Below are positions 1 through 12,200 of a stretch of DNA of 64,000 nt, one piece after another. Source of the stretch: Coniferiporia sulphurascens (Eukaryota; Basidiomycota; Agaricomycetes; Hymenochaetales; Hymenochaetaceae); the NCBI GenBank assembly GCA_002794785.1, contig NBBA01000014.1, forward strand, positions 1,178,001 through 1,242,000, given 5' to 3'. The position numbers and the translations under genes were made by a program. A model generated the notes under the pieces. The model saw only the letters and a program-made list of their open reading frames with translations. It was not told the DNA's origin and did not search any database. The stretch's first letter is position 1. Each line of letters begins with the position of its first letter.

Positions 1-660
1 GGACGTAACTCTGTTCTGTAAAGGAAGGGTATAGCTAACTTCTTCCAGCACCTACTTCTGCGCGCTGACGAATAGTATCAAACCGGGGATATCCGTGAGT
101 TCCCGCCGCAAGGGTCTTATTACCTTATACATCCACTCTTTACAGATATAAAGGGTGCTTGGACGTCTTCTTATTTACGATACGATCATATCCCACTTGA
201 CGCTCTGGAAAGCTATCGAAATCTGGAAGATAGGATCCAGTCGGTTCTTCCACGTCACGGTGCTCATTCGAGATGGTGGAGCCCTTCATCGCTGATGGCA
301 TGATGTACTTATACACCGAATGGCACCAATAGTGGTACATATGACGACCAGACATAATCGCCTCATCCCAATTTAGCCATTCCTAAAAGGATGCCTAAGA
401 ATCTTGTACGAGTGTGTATATATTCATTTTTAATCCTAATTTAAAGCAATGCTCACGTTGAACGACTATCTGTTATATTCGTCTCTTGCCTTATGGTGAA
501 TATACAAAACCCAAAATTTTTTGATATCTTTGCGTCGGAAAAACAGGTCACCGGTAAGGTCATCAACACTTTCTATTTGGTATCAACTGTGTTGTGAACG
601 GAGTTGACAAATCTGTTGAGTATGCCAGACTTAGAACTTTAAGTTGACCAATCTCGCCCC
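1..660 (+). pseudogene. 3' half of a DUF6533-type gene (remnant)
   Basis: Only the second half of the family's gene is visible. It includes the segment around 140-250, where the loop and helix before the family's RDG motif is broken by stops. It also includes the C-terminal block around 470-600 (MVNIQNP-like on the + strand, then a stop). The block at 470-545 is closer to the reverse complement of 13,320-13,390 than to the neighbouring complete copy, so it derives from a different member of the array. No start or DUF6533 exon lies within the window, and stops interrupt the frame. The gene may extend beyond the left edge. Confidence 0.55.
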
Positions 661-929
661 CTGACGACACGGCTTGGGAGTAGATATTAATACCAGGGAA
701 GATTTTCGTGTGTCGTAATTATACCCCCTTTCACTTTATAAAGCAGGAGTTAAGCTACTTAAGTCCAATCGTTTCCCCTTCATCCCATGCCCTTTCAGTT
801 ACCGTCCTCTCTCAAGTGCATGAAGACCGTTGTACGCCAATTTAACTAGCTTTTGACATGCAGGCCCAGACGTCACTTGTAGACATTGCACAGCAAGTGT
901 AAGCAACTCACTAACTCTTGTTCATAGCA

Positions 930-2639
930 AAGACCACCGCTGACCAGCTCCCTCCAAAAAGGCGATTGTCGAACTACTGCGTGATTCTAGGAACTTGCAA
1001 GTCCTTCATTTATTCATGCGACTAGACTGTTGAACCAGTTTCATGTGCCTCTAGCCATTCTATGCTATGAGTATCTCATGACTCTCGATGATGAAGTCGA
1101 GTTCTTCTGGAAACGTAAATTCAATTCGGTGACCTGTCTATATTTCGTTTGTCGCTATATGTCCATGCTCGCAGCCGTGTTTGGAATCGTGAATAGCTTC
1201 GGCACCTTGTCGCCGAATGTAAGTCGTCCATGATTTACCTCATCATTTCTTTGCTGATCCTCGACTTACAGAAGTAAGGCATCCTGATATTACCTAACTT
1301 TCCTGTTTAAACTGGCCATCACGAAGTTGCAGTATGCTGGACATATTTAATCAGATCCGTATAGTGACCGTCCAGATCAGTGTGTGTGGTAAGTCGATGA
1401 TATTTGCTATTTCTCTGGAAATTCGAGACCCTGGACCGCTTAAATACCAAACGAACAGTGATTATGGCTATCCGTGTATATGCACTGTATGGACGGAACA
1501 GAAGAATTTTCATCTTCCTGGTGACCTTTATTATCTGCACGTTCGCAGTGGCATCAGTTCGTTCCTTTTCTTTTCTTTCACACCTGCCAAATGATGCAAT
1601 AACGACCTTAATAGTGGTCCATTACTGGGAGATCGACTTCCAAATTCATAAGATCAATTCCCGGATGCTATATTGCTCTGGAAAAAGAAGAGTACGGCTA
1701 ATTTTCGTCTACCATCTGATACTGCATGTTGACGAATATCCAACCAGGGGGATCCGTACGTCGTCATTTTTACCTCCTTACTACTGATGTACTATATGTT
1801 TGTTCCAGGTCTATCAAGTGCTTGGGGCACTCTTCTTGTCTACGACGCAGTCTTATTCCTAATGACACTCTGGAAAGCTGTTGACATTTGGAAGACAGGA
1901 CAGAGCCGCCTACTCCGCGTGCTTGTGCGAGACGGTGAGTTGGTAAATTCTCAGACTTCGCTTACATTCCTGAAAAGTGGAAAAGGGTTTATCTATTTCT
2001 TGTACGACAGCACATCACTTCTCTGCCAATGACGTGAAACTGATAGTACTGCCTAAGTGTTGTGGTGATGGTAAACCTTCCGAATATACTCATTCTTCTG
2101 GTCTGTTTACCCTTCGTCATCGAAGCTCTTATTCCTAATGTCCCTTAATACCTGCAGCTAGCACCGGTATGTGATATATATGACAACCAGACTCCACCAC
2201 CTTATCCCAAACCAGCCAATTATGAAAGATGACTGCTCATCTCTTACGAGTGTGTACGTAATGGCCCTTAACTCTTCTCTCAGAAGTGGTGCTCACTGCC
2301 CAATGCTTGTCTAACGAGTTCAGGTTATCCGTCATTATGGTTTCCCGCCTCATGGTGAATATCAAAGACCCGAAGACAGCTAATACCCTCATTTCAGGGG
2401 AGGGCCAGTCCACTTCTATGGTTTTCAACACTTTTCGTATTTTACCGACCTCATTGGAGACAAATTCAGGAGGACTGCCGAGCATGCCAGACTTCGGACC
2501 TAGGGTCGACCGCTCTCGCTCCCTAACTTGGACTGACGCAACCTGGAGGGTGGAGAACATTACCGGAGAAGACACTGGTGCGTCATCATTAATGCCCCCG
2601 TTTAATAAGCTACAATATGAAACGCAGAACACCAGGTAA
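930..2639 (+). CDS. DUF6533-domain multi-pass membrane protein, copy A
   Basis: The exon beginning near 1,039 encodes the DUF6533 signature: a C-Y-E-Y-L-x-T-L-D-D-E-V-E-F-F-W core followed by a K-F-N-S-V-T-x-L-Y-F-V helix. GT donors and AG acceptors then join hydrophobic exons with the family's A-L-Y-G-R motif near 1,480, a G-L-S-S-A-W-x-T-L-L-V-Y-D helix near 1,810, and an L-V-R-D-G motif near 1,925. The C-terminal exon at 2,286-2,639 carries the S-R-L-M-V-N-I block. The family is large in agaricomycetes, is predicted to be seven-helix, and has no known function. An upstream coding-like exon (about 930-998) has no ATG, so the true start is unknown and the copy may be decaying. Confidence 0.6.
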
Positions 2640-2869
2640 CGATCCGAGAGAGAATTAATGAGAGCTGGGGAGAATGATCCTCTGGGGACAAGGCCGAGTC
2701 CATTGAACTGCGAAATGTGCGTGGTCTCGTCGAGAAAACTCGGACTGGAAAGAAGGAGAAGGGGATACAAGTCAAACGATGGTGTTGCGCGAGCCTGTGC
2801 AGCGGCAATTCGCCGAGTCCTTTATATTGAAGGAACTATGACTCTGTGTAGATCGACAGAGGGAGAGTA

Positions 2870-4084
2870 GACGCGAAAAACGCCTAAGCGCGATGGAAAA
2901 TATGCTAGATACCAGTCGGATATTAAACTACAGAGGATGCCTAGACTATTTACCTCAGTCCTGAAGAAAGAATATCGGATTGAGATGTAAGTGAATTTTT
3001 CTGACCACCGGTTGTCCCGCCTTGCGATGCGAGACGGATACACCGTGACTTGCTTGTAGACCTATAAGGTCCCAGCGCTTCATCCCTCCTTGGAAACCCC
3101 TTCCTATGCTGCACCGGAAGGGGTGATAAGCTTGATCCGAAAAAAGAGCACTCACGCACCGATTTCGCAGCTCACCAACGAGCTGAACTGGTACGAAATG
3201 CGGCGTGGCTAATGATGTGCTTTCGAGCTCATTTAGATTTGCAACTTAGGCATGAGCTGGCTCACAGGTCGTACCGACGTGTACATGAGCGTCCACCGGA
3301 GTATCGGGAAGTTACAGGAAACTCCTTGACGATGTATTTTGACAGCATGCCCACCCCTCCAAAATAAGTGTTGTCCCATTCAGTAGCACTCTGACTTGCA
3401 ACTAGGTGCTTATCGAGCGGACAAGGGCATTTCCAGGAGGCGTTTTTAGTGTACGGTTGTCTAATGTAAGTGTAAAGCCGTCTGTAACGATGGTTTATTC
3501 AACTATAAACGAGCTGTATGCACGTGTCTATACCTAGCGTTAATTTCAACCGTGTTCGAAAATTTCATCAGCATATTTTCAATTCCTGTGCAGTTGAAGC
3601 CATCAATATCTTGTAAGCCTTTAACAAAAAGATATATGCACATATGATGTGTTGCTGTTTTATGCAGCACCATGTACAGCTGAGAGAGGACCACAAGTGA
3701 CAAGAGCAAGGAGGCATATCACATAAAACTTGATAAAAGTGTACAGTCAAATCAGGGTAGAGGACGAGCGAGATTTTTTCCAGGAGTCACGTAATTATGG
3801 ACATGTCATTAACCAAAAAAAGCGATTTCTCAAAAGGACACTTACCAGAAATGGTAATTAGATGACCCGAGGGGGCGGGAGTTGAGGAGCGGCAAGTCGG
3901 CAGTTCAAATAAAACAGGCTTATTTCCAAAGTGGGCGATTTTTCGATGCTCAAGCGATTTATAAGGAATTTATAAGGGGTGATACGTTTTCCCTGAATCA
4001 TCGCACTATCTAAAGGTATCGGGAATTACAGTAAGCGCAGTTCAGCCGACACCTCAACACCCTCCTCGTGCACGCACTAATGAT
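2870..4084. other. Gene-poor spacer between the two left-arm copies
   Basis: No open frame here has recognisable protein similarity, codon bias or spliceable neighbours. The sequence is not clearly repeated elsewhere in the window. Short frames between 2,950 and 3,160 and between 3,500 and 3,750 look like chance. Confidence 0.5.
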
Positions 4085-5140
4085 GCAAACTCGTTGATTG
4101 TGTAGACTGCAAATATCGTTTCTGTCTGACCCACAATTTCATCAAATTCCTGGATACGTCACTAGCTGCAGCACTGGCAATCCTTGGCCCCGGCCCAACT
4201 TCGATATACTATTGAGTCAGATTTCCGACTTTTTGTATTAGGCCACTAGAAGCTGAATGCATAGCGATCCCGTATACATCGTAGAAATGCGGCAGGACGA
4301 CGGTCATGGTCATTGCATCCCTATTTTTCTGCGCATTGGCGGTGGAATCAGTTCCGAGTCGAGTTAACTCTCTTCTACCAGACCTGTCAGGGAACTCATG
4401 ATAATCCCAGCGGTAGTTCGTTTACCGGCAAATCGCTTGACCCGACTCTAAAATTAATCCAACAATCTCCGGACGTCACTTTGCTCTGAAAAGGAAAGGT
4501 ACAGCTAACCCTCTTCCAGCGCCTACTTCTGCGCGCTGATGAATATCAAACCGGGGATATCCGTAAGTTCCCGACCGCAAGCGTCTTGTTATCTTATACA
4601 CTTATTCTTCACAGATATAGAGAGCACTTAGACATCTCCTTATTTACGATGAGGTCATATTCTACTTGACGCTCTAGAAAGCTATCAAAATGTGGAAGAC
4701 AAGATCTAGTCGGTTCTCCCACGTGCTGATTCGAGATGGTGTACCCTTTCATCGCCGATGGCATGATGTAGTTATATGTCGAATGGCACCGGTAGTGGTA
4801 TCTGTGACAACCAGATATCATCGCTTCGTCCCAATTTAGCCGATCCTAAAAAGACTTCTGAACGTCTTGTACGAGTGTGTACATATTCGGTTTAAATCTT
4901 TATTTGAAGCGATGCTTACATTTAATGGCTATCCGTCATACACGTCCCTCTTTCCATGGCGAATGTAAGTACTTAAAAAACCCAAGATCGTTTAATATAA
5001 TTGCGTCGGAGGAACAGGTCGCCGGTAAGGTCATCAACACTTTCTATTTGGTATCAACTGTGTTGTGAACGGAGTTGACAAATCTGTTGAGTATGCCAGA
5101 CCTAGAACTCTAAGTTGACCAACCTCGCTCCCTGACGACG
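4085..5140 (+). pseudogene. DUF6533-type gene remnant (second left copy)
   Basis: This is the counterpart of the remnant at 1-660, visible further upstream. Around 4,255-4,400 the sequence is the reverse complement of about 14,140-14,260 in the - strand copy D, matching its A-L-Y-G-R and following helix, with stops and small deletions. The region 4,471-4,760 repeats positions 1-290, and 4,900-5,068 carries the C-terminal block ending in a stop. No intact DUF6533 exon precedes it within the preceding spacer. I read it as a 5'-truncated, mutated gene copy. Confidence 0.55.
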
Positions 5141-7180
5141 TAGCTTAAAGTGGAAAACAATGCCAGGGAAGATTTTCGTGCGTCGCAACTATACCCCCTT
5201 TCACCCTATAAAGCAGGAGTTAAGCTACTTAGGTCCAATCGTTTCCCCTTCATCCCATGCCATTTCAATATCCTCCTCAAGTGTTTGAAGACCGCCGTGC
5301 GCCAATTTAGCCGGTCCAACTTCCTGGGATGCAGACTCAGACTTCACCTACAGACATTGTACAGCAAGTGTGAATAACTTACTAACTTTTGACCATAACA
5401 AGGACCCCTGCTGACCAGCTCCCTCACCTCCTCCGCTCCCTCCAAAAAGACGATTGTCGAACAACTGCACGCTTATAGGAATTTGCAAGTCCTTCACTTA
5501 TCCATGCGACCATACTTGCTGAACCAGTTTTATGCGCCTCTAGCCATTCTATGCCATGAGTATCTCATGACCCTCGATGATGAAATCGAGTTCTTCTGGG
5601 GACGTAAATTCAACTTGGTGAACTGCCTGTATTTCGTCGCTCGCTATGTGTCCATGCTCGCCGCCGTGTTTGAAATTGTGGATAACTTTGGCACCTTGTC
5701 GCCGAATGTAAGTCGTCCGCAATCTACCACATCGTTTCTTTTGCTGATCCCCGACGTACAGAAGTAAGACATCTTGATATAACCTTACTTTCCCGTTTGA
5801 GCTGACCATCACGAAGTTGCAGTAAGATGGTCATATTTAATCAAGTCCGTATAGTGGTTGTCCAAGTCGGTGTGTGTGGTAGGTTGATGATATTTGCTAT
5901 TTCTCTGGAAATTTGACATTCTGGACCACTTAACTATCAAACGCGCAGTGATTCTGGCTATCCGTATATATGCACTGTATGGACGGGACAGAAGAATTTG
6001 CATCTTCCTGGTGACCATTTCTATCTGCATGTTGGCAGTGGGGTCGGTTCGTACCACTTCTTTTCTTTCACACCTGCCAAAAGATGCATAATGATCTAAA
6101 TAGTGGTCTATTACTGGGAAATCGACTTCCAAATTCACGACATCAATCTCTGGATGTAATATCGCTCTGGAAAAGGAAGAGTATGGCTGATTTCGTCTAC
6201 CATCTAATACTGCACGCTGACGAAGATTAAACCAGGGGGATCCGTATGTCGTCATTTTTGACCGCCTTGCTAGTACTATATCTGTTTGCTCCAGGTCTAT
6301 CAAGTGCTTGGGGCGCTCTTCTTGTCTACGACACGATCTTATTCTTAATGACGCTTTGGAAAGCTATCGACATTTGGAAGACAGGACAGAGCCGCCTACT
6401 CCGCGTGCTTGTGCGAGACGGTGAGTTGGTAGATTCTCAGACTTCGCGGAACATTCCTGAAAAGTGGAAAGGGTCAATCTATTTCTTGTACGACAATACA
6501 TCACTTCTCCGCCAATGACTTGAATCTGATACCGCCTAAGTGTTGTGATGATGGTGAACCTTCTGAATATACTCGCTTTTCTGGTCTGTTTACTGCTCGT
6601 CATCGAAGCTCATATTTCTAATATTCTTTAATATATGCAGTTGGCACCGGTATGTGGTATTTTTGACAACCAGACTCCATTACCTCATCCCAAACTAGCC
6701 AATTATTAAGGATGGCTGCTCATCTCTTACGAGTGTGTACGTAATGACCTTTGATTCTCTCAAAGTGGTACTCACTACCCAATGCTTGTCCAACGAGTTC
6801 AGGCTATCCGTTATTATGGTCTCCCGCCTCATGGTGAATATCAAAGATCCGAGGTTAGTTAATACCCTCATTCCAGGGGAGGGCCAGTCCACCACTATGA
6901 TTTTCAACACTTTTCGTATTTCGCTAACCACATTGGAGACGGATTCGGGAGCACTGCCGAGTATGCCAGACTTCGGACCTAGGGTCGACCGCTCTCACCC
7001 CCCAACTTGGGACGATGCGGCTTAGCGGGTGGAGAATAATACCAGAGGGGATACCGGTGCGCATCATTGTCCCCGTTTTCTAAACCACGAAATGAAATGC
7101 AGAACATTAGGCAACGGTCTGAGAGGGGATTGATGGGAGTTGAGAGAATGATCTTCTGAGGTCAAAGTCGGAGTATGTTG
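4471..7180. repeat. Left-arm DUF6533 duplication, copy 2
   Basis: This is a direct repeat of 1-2,800 (see copy 1), with the same order of remnant then near-complete gene. Homology fades after about 7,180, shortly before the thaumatin-like gene. The text near 7,130-7,160 also matches the reverse complement of about 9,880-9,930, showing that the left and right arms of the region are inverted relative to each other. Confidence 0.8.
5405..7025 (+). CDS. DUF6533-domain multi-pass membrane protein, copy B
   Basis: This is the best preserved + strand member. A coding-like segment ending A-Y-R-N-L-Q (about 5,405-5,488) joins across a short intron to the DUF6533 exon starting near 5,528 (C-H-E-Y-L-M-T-L-D-D-E). 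Next come a helix exon after a GTAAGT donor near 5,708, an L-A-I-R-I-Y-A-L-Y-G-R-D exon near 5,955, a G-L-S-S-A-W-G-A-L-L-V-Y-D exon near 6,295, and L-V-R-D-G near 6,410. A short N-L-L-N-I-L-A-F helix lies near 6,560 and the S-R-L-M-V-N-I-K-D-P C-terminal exon ends in a stop at 7,025. No ATG is visible in the first segment, so the start is unresolved. Function is unknown for the family. Confidence 0.62.
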
Positions 7181-7733
7181 AACTGCGCTCTGTATGCTGG
7201 TTACCATAGATGTTCGTGATACCCACCCTCTTATCCCCTTCCAGTCGAGAGGGAAGCCTGTTGTATCAAACAGGAAAAAGCCATGCAGTGCGCCCTATAG
7301 AATAAGATGTGATACGAGCGTTTTGATGACGACCATAAGTAAACACAATTGCCAGAAGAGGATTTATTCTTTATATGCTACTTCCGAAGCCGAAGATATT
7401 TAAACCGATCTAAATTTAGAGTGGCTCGTCAAGCGCTCACAGCCTCCATCCCAAGCCTCTCCGACGTGCTCCAGAATGAATGGACGTCATGAACACGATG
7501 CAGACACGTCTTTTCCTTCAACTTCCATCCTCTCTGCCTACGCAGCTTACGTCCGGGCGCTGTTTTTGACCCCCTTCTGACTACTGGTACTGCGACAACT
7601 ACCGCTACAATTCACCTTAATTCAACACTTGTGATTCCAAATCCTTGATTCCGTATGTGGAAGCTGGGACCCACGGGAACAAGCGGGCTGGCGTTAGCTG
7701 ACTGTCCTTTTCGGATATTATATTAAACTAGAC
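7181..7733. other. Upstream region of the thaumatin-like gene
   Basis: Nothing coding was recognised. The stretch separates the end of the left repeat arm from the thaumatin start codon. An AT-rich patch at about 7,714-7,728, just upstream of the ATG, may be part of the promoter, but no clean TATA box at the usual distance stands out. Confidence 0.4.
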
Positions 7734-9283
7734 ATGAGACCTTTCCTCGGCGCAACTTTGGTCCTGCTACTACTCTTTGCGTCCGGGGGCATTGCTCGGA
7801 CGTTTACTGTCTATAACGCATGTCCATTCACTATATGGTATGTCATGACCGGATTCATTTAAATGATCGACTTGTAACTTCTTGCTGCTTTTGTAAGGCC
7901 TGCTGTAAGCTATTTCACAACTAACCTCGCTTCTTCGCAAACATCTAACAATATCCAAGATCTTTACTGACCTCACCGTAGCGCCCAACGTACCTAACCA
8001 AGCAACTGGGCTCGTTATAATTCCTCTTCTTTCCGAAATGAACACTAATTTCCTTGAATTCGTAGGTGGGAGGCGGATGCTTACAGCGCCGTCAACTTCA
8101 ATGTTCCGGACAATTGGAAAGCGGGGCGCATATGGGTACATGCTTTCGAGCTTCATTTTCCCAGCATCTGTCTTTCGGTGATATCAACTTCATTCCATTA
8201 CAGGGAAGACGGGACTGTGATTTCAGCGTCAACCCGGGACCCAACTCATGTGCGACGGGAGGCTGTAACAGAGGACTGCTATGCGATAACATGACAGGAA
8301 CAGTGCGTGACACGCGTTCCTATCGGCTCCATTTGTGGATGGCTTACACCTGTTAGGGTATTCCGCCTGTAACGGTAGCGGAGTGGACACTGCAAGGCGA
8401 CCAAAACTTGGACTTCTATGATGGTGAACGCTGGCGTCACATGTATTCCAATAGCTATGCTCACCAGAGTTGTTGCCGTGCCTAGTGTCTCTAGTGGATG
8501 GAAGCGATCTACCCATGCGCATCGACAACAATGTTGGCTGCCCTGTAGCCGACTGTCCAGTCGACCTGGGTCCGGACTGTGCGCAGAGTTACTCAACACA
8601 CGAAGTTCTGACTAACGTATCATCAGGTCCAGATGTTCTGAAAGGTCCACTAGATTCCAGTGGCTTCCCACTCGGCTGCAAAAGTGCATGCTTCGCTAAC
8701 CTCGACGGGGATCAAGGTATGTCATGGTACTCTTGTGGCCGTTTTGTTTGGAACAATCGCCGACGATGCGATGTGATTATTCCGTTATAAGCCAATTCGC
8801 CGAACTGTTGCTCCGGACAGTATGACACGGCACAAACCTGCCCGTCATCCGGGGTAGATTTTTACTCTTACTTCAAGGGGAATTGCCCGAACGCATACGC
8901 GTACGCGTTCGACGAAAGCAGTGGGACTGCACTCTGGACGTGTGACTCTGGGTTGAACGCAGACTACACGCTGACCTTTTGCCCGTAAGTCCTGTTTTCC
9001 CTTCGACGACAACCTCAGCGGAAATGACATAACGGCTCCCCCCTGGACTTGTAGGCCCACGACGGTGACCGCCTTCGGGAACGCATCTGTATCACTGACG
9101 GCACCTTCTTCGCCCACTTCTGGTTCGTCGTCGTCGTCGTCGTCGTCGCCATCTAGCAGCAATCCATCTTCCTCCGGAGAGCCTATAATCGTTTTCTCGA
9201 GTGCTTGTCCTGAGCGTCGTCAAGGCTTAAGGAACATTCTGGCTATCATTTTTTCTGTAGGACTAGGAATGTGTATTTTGTAA
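7734..9283 (+). CDS. Thaumatin-like protein (PR-5 family) with Ser-rich C-terminal tail
   Basis: Nine exons give an in-frame product of 349 residues: 7734-7837, 7898-7904, 7960-8009, 8066-8135, 8204-8302, 8357-8423, 8486-8716, 8792-8984 and 9055-9283. The order is a signal peptide (residues about 1-21), the F-T-V-Y-N-x-C-P-F-T-I-W-P-A start of the thaumatin fold, G-R-R-D-C-D-F, the G-G-C-N-x-G-L-L-C block, A-E-W-T-L, Y-D-V-S-L-V-D-G, the G-C-K-S-A-C-F-A-N-L block and C-C-S-G-Q-Y. A Ser-rich linker then leads to a hydrophobic C terminus that looks like a GPI-anchor signal. The family includes beta-1,3-glucan-binding or hydrolysing wall proteins. Exon 2 is only 7 nt, and the intron after exon 3 would use a GC donor (8,010) of poor consensus. 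It is the only clearly intact single-copy gene between the two DUF6533 arms. Confidence 0.9.
9125..9148 (+). repeat. (TCG)8 trinucleotide repeat in the thaumatin Ser tail
   Basis: Eight perfect TCG units encode a run of serines in the linker between the thaumatin fold and the hydrophobic C terminus. The repeat is in frame, so length changes would alter only the number of serines. Confidence 0.95.
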
Positions 9284-9299
9284 TCGATCCTAGAGTCGT

Positions 9300-12200
9300 A
9301 ACTGGTTCGAGATCATCGCGCTAAGAACGGGATCCCGCTATCGTCCTTGTCTGCGTCAAATCACAGTGCGTCCGTAAGTACACCAAGCAAGAGTTCGAAG
9401 CCACATATAGCAAGGGATGGCGTTTCAGGTACAGTTTTCGAAGTCGTTGTCAGGGCTTCAAGCAAAGAAAGCTGTTTCCAACTTGAGGTAAGCCAGGATT
9501 GGGAAGTATAATCGGCAATCTCCGTCAGATTTCGAACTCCGACAAGCATCAGCCTCACGATTCAAATGTGAACTTCTTAAACTTTGACCAAGTCCTGGGA
9601 ACCTGAAAGTATATTCCAGTTTACCCACATCCTGTGCGTGATTGTGAATATGTTAAATTTGTATGCCCTTCTCCATCTTCCCAGCCCTAGTTTTCTCGGC
9701 AGGAACTTGTACACTACCGCGGTTCAACGCACTTCCGGTAAGATCTTCATCGTTTCCGCACAGTACGGCCATTTATCATGATAAATTGTCCATGGATTGT
9801 AACCTAACTTTACATACATATATTCTTACAATTACCACTAAAGGAACGTGACAGTCCGACGCTTGGCTGTCTGGTCAAGTCCATTAGGAACACTCGGAGA
9901 ATCATTCTCCCAACTTTTGCTAGATTTCTCTCAGTTCGTTACCTGGTGTACTACATTTCATTACGTGGTTTAAAAAAATGGGGACAACTAAGGCGCACCA
10001 GTATCTTCTCCGGCATCGTCCTCCATCCTCCAAGCAGTGTCAGTCCAGGTCGGGGAGCGAGAGCGGTCGACCCCAGGTTCAAAGTCTGGCATACTCGACA
10101 GTGTTCCCGACTCTGTCCCCAAAGTAACTGGAGAAAACCGGAGAGTGTTGATAACCATACTGGTGAGCTGGTCCTCTCCTGATATGAAAGTACTAAATGA
10201 TCTCGGGTTTTGGATATTCACCATGAGGCGGGAGACCATAATGACGGATAGCCTAAATTCGTTGAACAAGCATTGGGCAATGAGAATTACTTCCAGGAGA
10301 AGAGTTAAATGCGTTTACATACACACTCGTATAAGATGTGCAGACATCCTTCAGAATCGGCTAGTTTGGGATGAAGCGGTGGCATCTCGCTGTTATATGT
10401 AAGTATCACATACCGGTGCCAGCTGCAGATATAGAAGAATATCAGAAGTATGGGCTTCGTCGATAAAGAGTAAACAGACCAGAAAGGCGAGTATATTCGA
10501 AAGGTTTGCCATGACCACAACACTTAGGCAGCATCAGTTTCACGTTTTTGGCAGAGATGTGATTTGTTGTCATACAAGAAATAGATGGACCCTTTGCCAC
10601 TTTTCAGGGATGTCACGCGAGGTCTAAACAATTTCTGACTCACCGTCTCTGAGAAGAACATGGAAGAACCGACTCGGTCCGGTCCTCCAAATATCGACAG
10701 CTTTCCGGAGCGTAAATAAGAATACAACTGTGTCGTAAATAAGAAGGGCGCCCCAAGCGCTTATTAGACCTGGAACGAACAGATACATAAGTAGCAAGGT
10801 CGTTGTGAATGGAAACATACGGAATTCCCTGGTTTGATCTTCGTCAGTGTGCAGAATTAAATACCAGTAAAAAAGTAGCCGTACTCTTCCTTTTCCAGAG
10901 CAGGGTGGCATCCGGATATTAATGATATATCCAGGTTGGAGGAAGTCGATTTCCCAGTAACAGACCACTATTAAGTTCATCATGCATCTTTTGACGGGTC
11001 CAAAAGAAAAGAATTGGTACGAACCGATCCTACTGCTAACGCGCAGATAAAAGTGACTACCAGGAACACTCCCATTCGTTTTCCCCTTCCATACAACGCA
11101 TATGTTCGGATGGCCATAATTACTGCGTGCTTAGTAGTTAAGTGGCCCAGTGGCTAGAAGTCCCAGAAAAACGACAAATATTAGCAGCTTACCACCCACA
11201 GTGATTTGGATAACCACTAGACAGACTTGATTGATTATGTACAGCTTACTGCAACTTCGTGATGGTCAGCTCGAGTGCAAAATTAAAGTAACGTCAAAGA
11301 TGTCTTACCCCTGTCGATAATCGTATACTGGGGATCAGCCAAGAAAGCCACGCGCTAGATCATGGACGACTTGCATTCGGTGATAAGGTGCCGAAGTTAT
11401 GTACGATTACAAACACATTGGCGAACATGGACACATAGCGATTGACGAAATATAGACAAGTCACCGAATTGAATTTGCGTCCCCAGAAGAACTCGACCTC
11501 ATCATCGAGTGTCATGAGATACTCGTAGCATAGAATAGCTAAGGACGCATAGAGCTAGTTCAGTAGTCTAGTCGTATGGTTTAGGTAGGGACTTGCATAT
11601 TCCTAGAAGCGTGCAGTAGTTGTGCAGGAGGCTTGGGGAGAAAAAGCTGGTCAGCGGGGAACTTGGTATTGAACAAGAGTTGGTGAGTTGTTCACACTTG
11701 TTGTACAGAGTCCGTAGTCGACTCGGACATCTGAGTCTGCATGTCAGGAGCCGGTTTGACTGACGTACGACGGTCTTCAAGAACTTGGAGGGGATGGTGA
11801 TTTAAAAGAGTGTGGGTTGATGAGGAAACAATTAAACTTAGAATTAGCTCACCCCTCGGTCTTTAAGAGTGCATGACTTAACGTTCAAACAGGGCAATTC
11901 AGTCGCCACAGAGTTTTGATTATACATAATTACTTTCGAAGATCAGGGTCTTTATTAAGGTAGCGTCCACGAGGCTTCTGAGACACGTGGTTGAAGGGGG
12001 CACTTCGAGAGGCTAGCAATTATCGCTGGCCTACTATGGAGATGATCATCCTCACGAAGTCAGAAGATTGAAGCTCCGGGTGGAGCGCCGACTACGGTTG
12101 GGTGTGTCCGTCTGAGTACATCTTCTCATCAGCAGAATATCACCCGCACCGTGTGGAAATACTAGGTATCCGGATACTCTTCGTTCTGATGCGCATGCAG

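Larger units (their letters stand above)
1..2800. repeat. Left-arm DUF6533 duplication, copy 1
   Basis: This segment matches 4,471-7,180 in the same orientation at an offset of about 4.47-4.49 kb. The match is clear by eye: the text at 541-600 recurs at about 5,009-5,068, the DUF6533 exon at about 1,040 recurs at about 5,528, and the C-terminal exon at 2,286-2,640 recurs at 6,768-7,025. Each copy holds the 3' half of one DUF6533 gene followed by a nearly complete second one. The window begins inside the repeat, so its left border is not visible. Divergence is moderate, with substitutions and small indels throughout, so the duplication is not recent. Confidence 0.8.

Noticed and set aside
2237..2770. 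177-codon - strand frame opposite DUF6533 copy A
   Set aside because: It is antisense to the conserved C-terminal exon, and the + strand reading has the family match.
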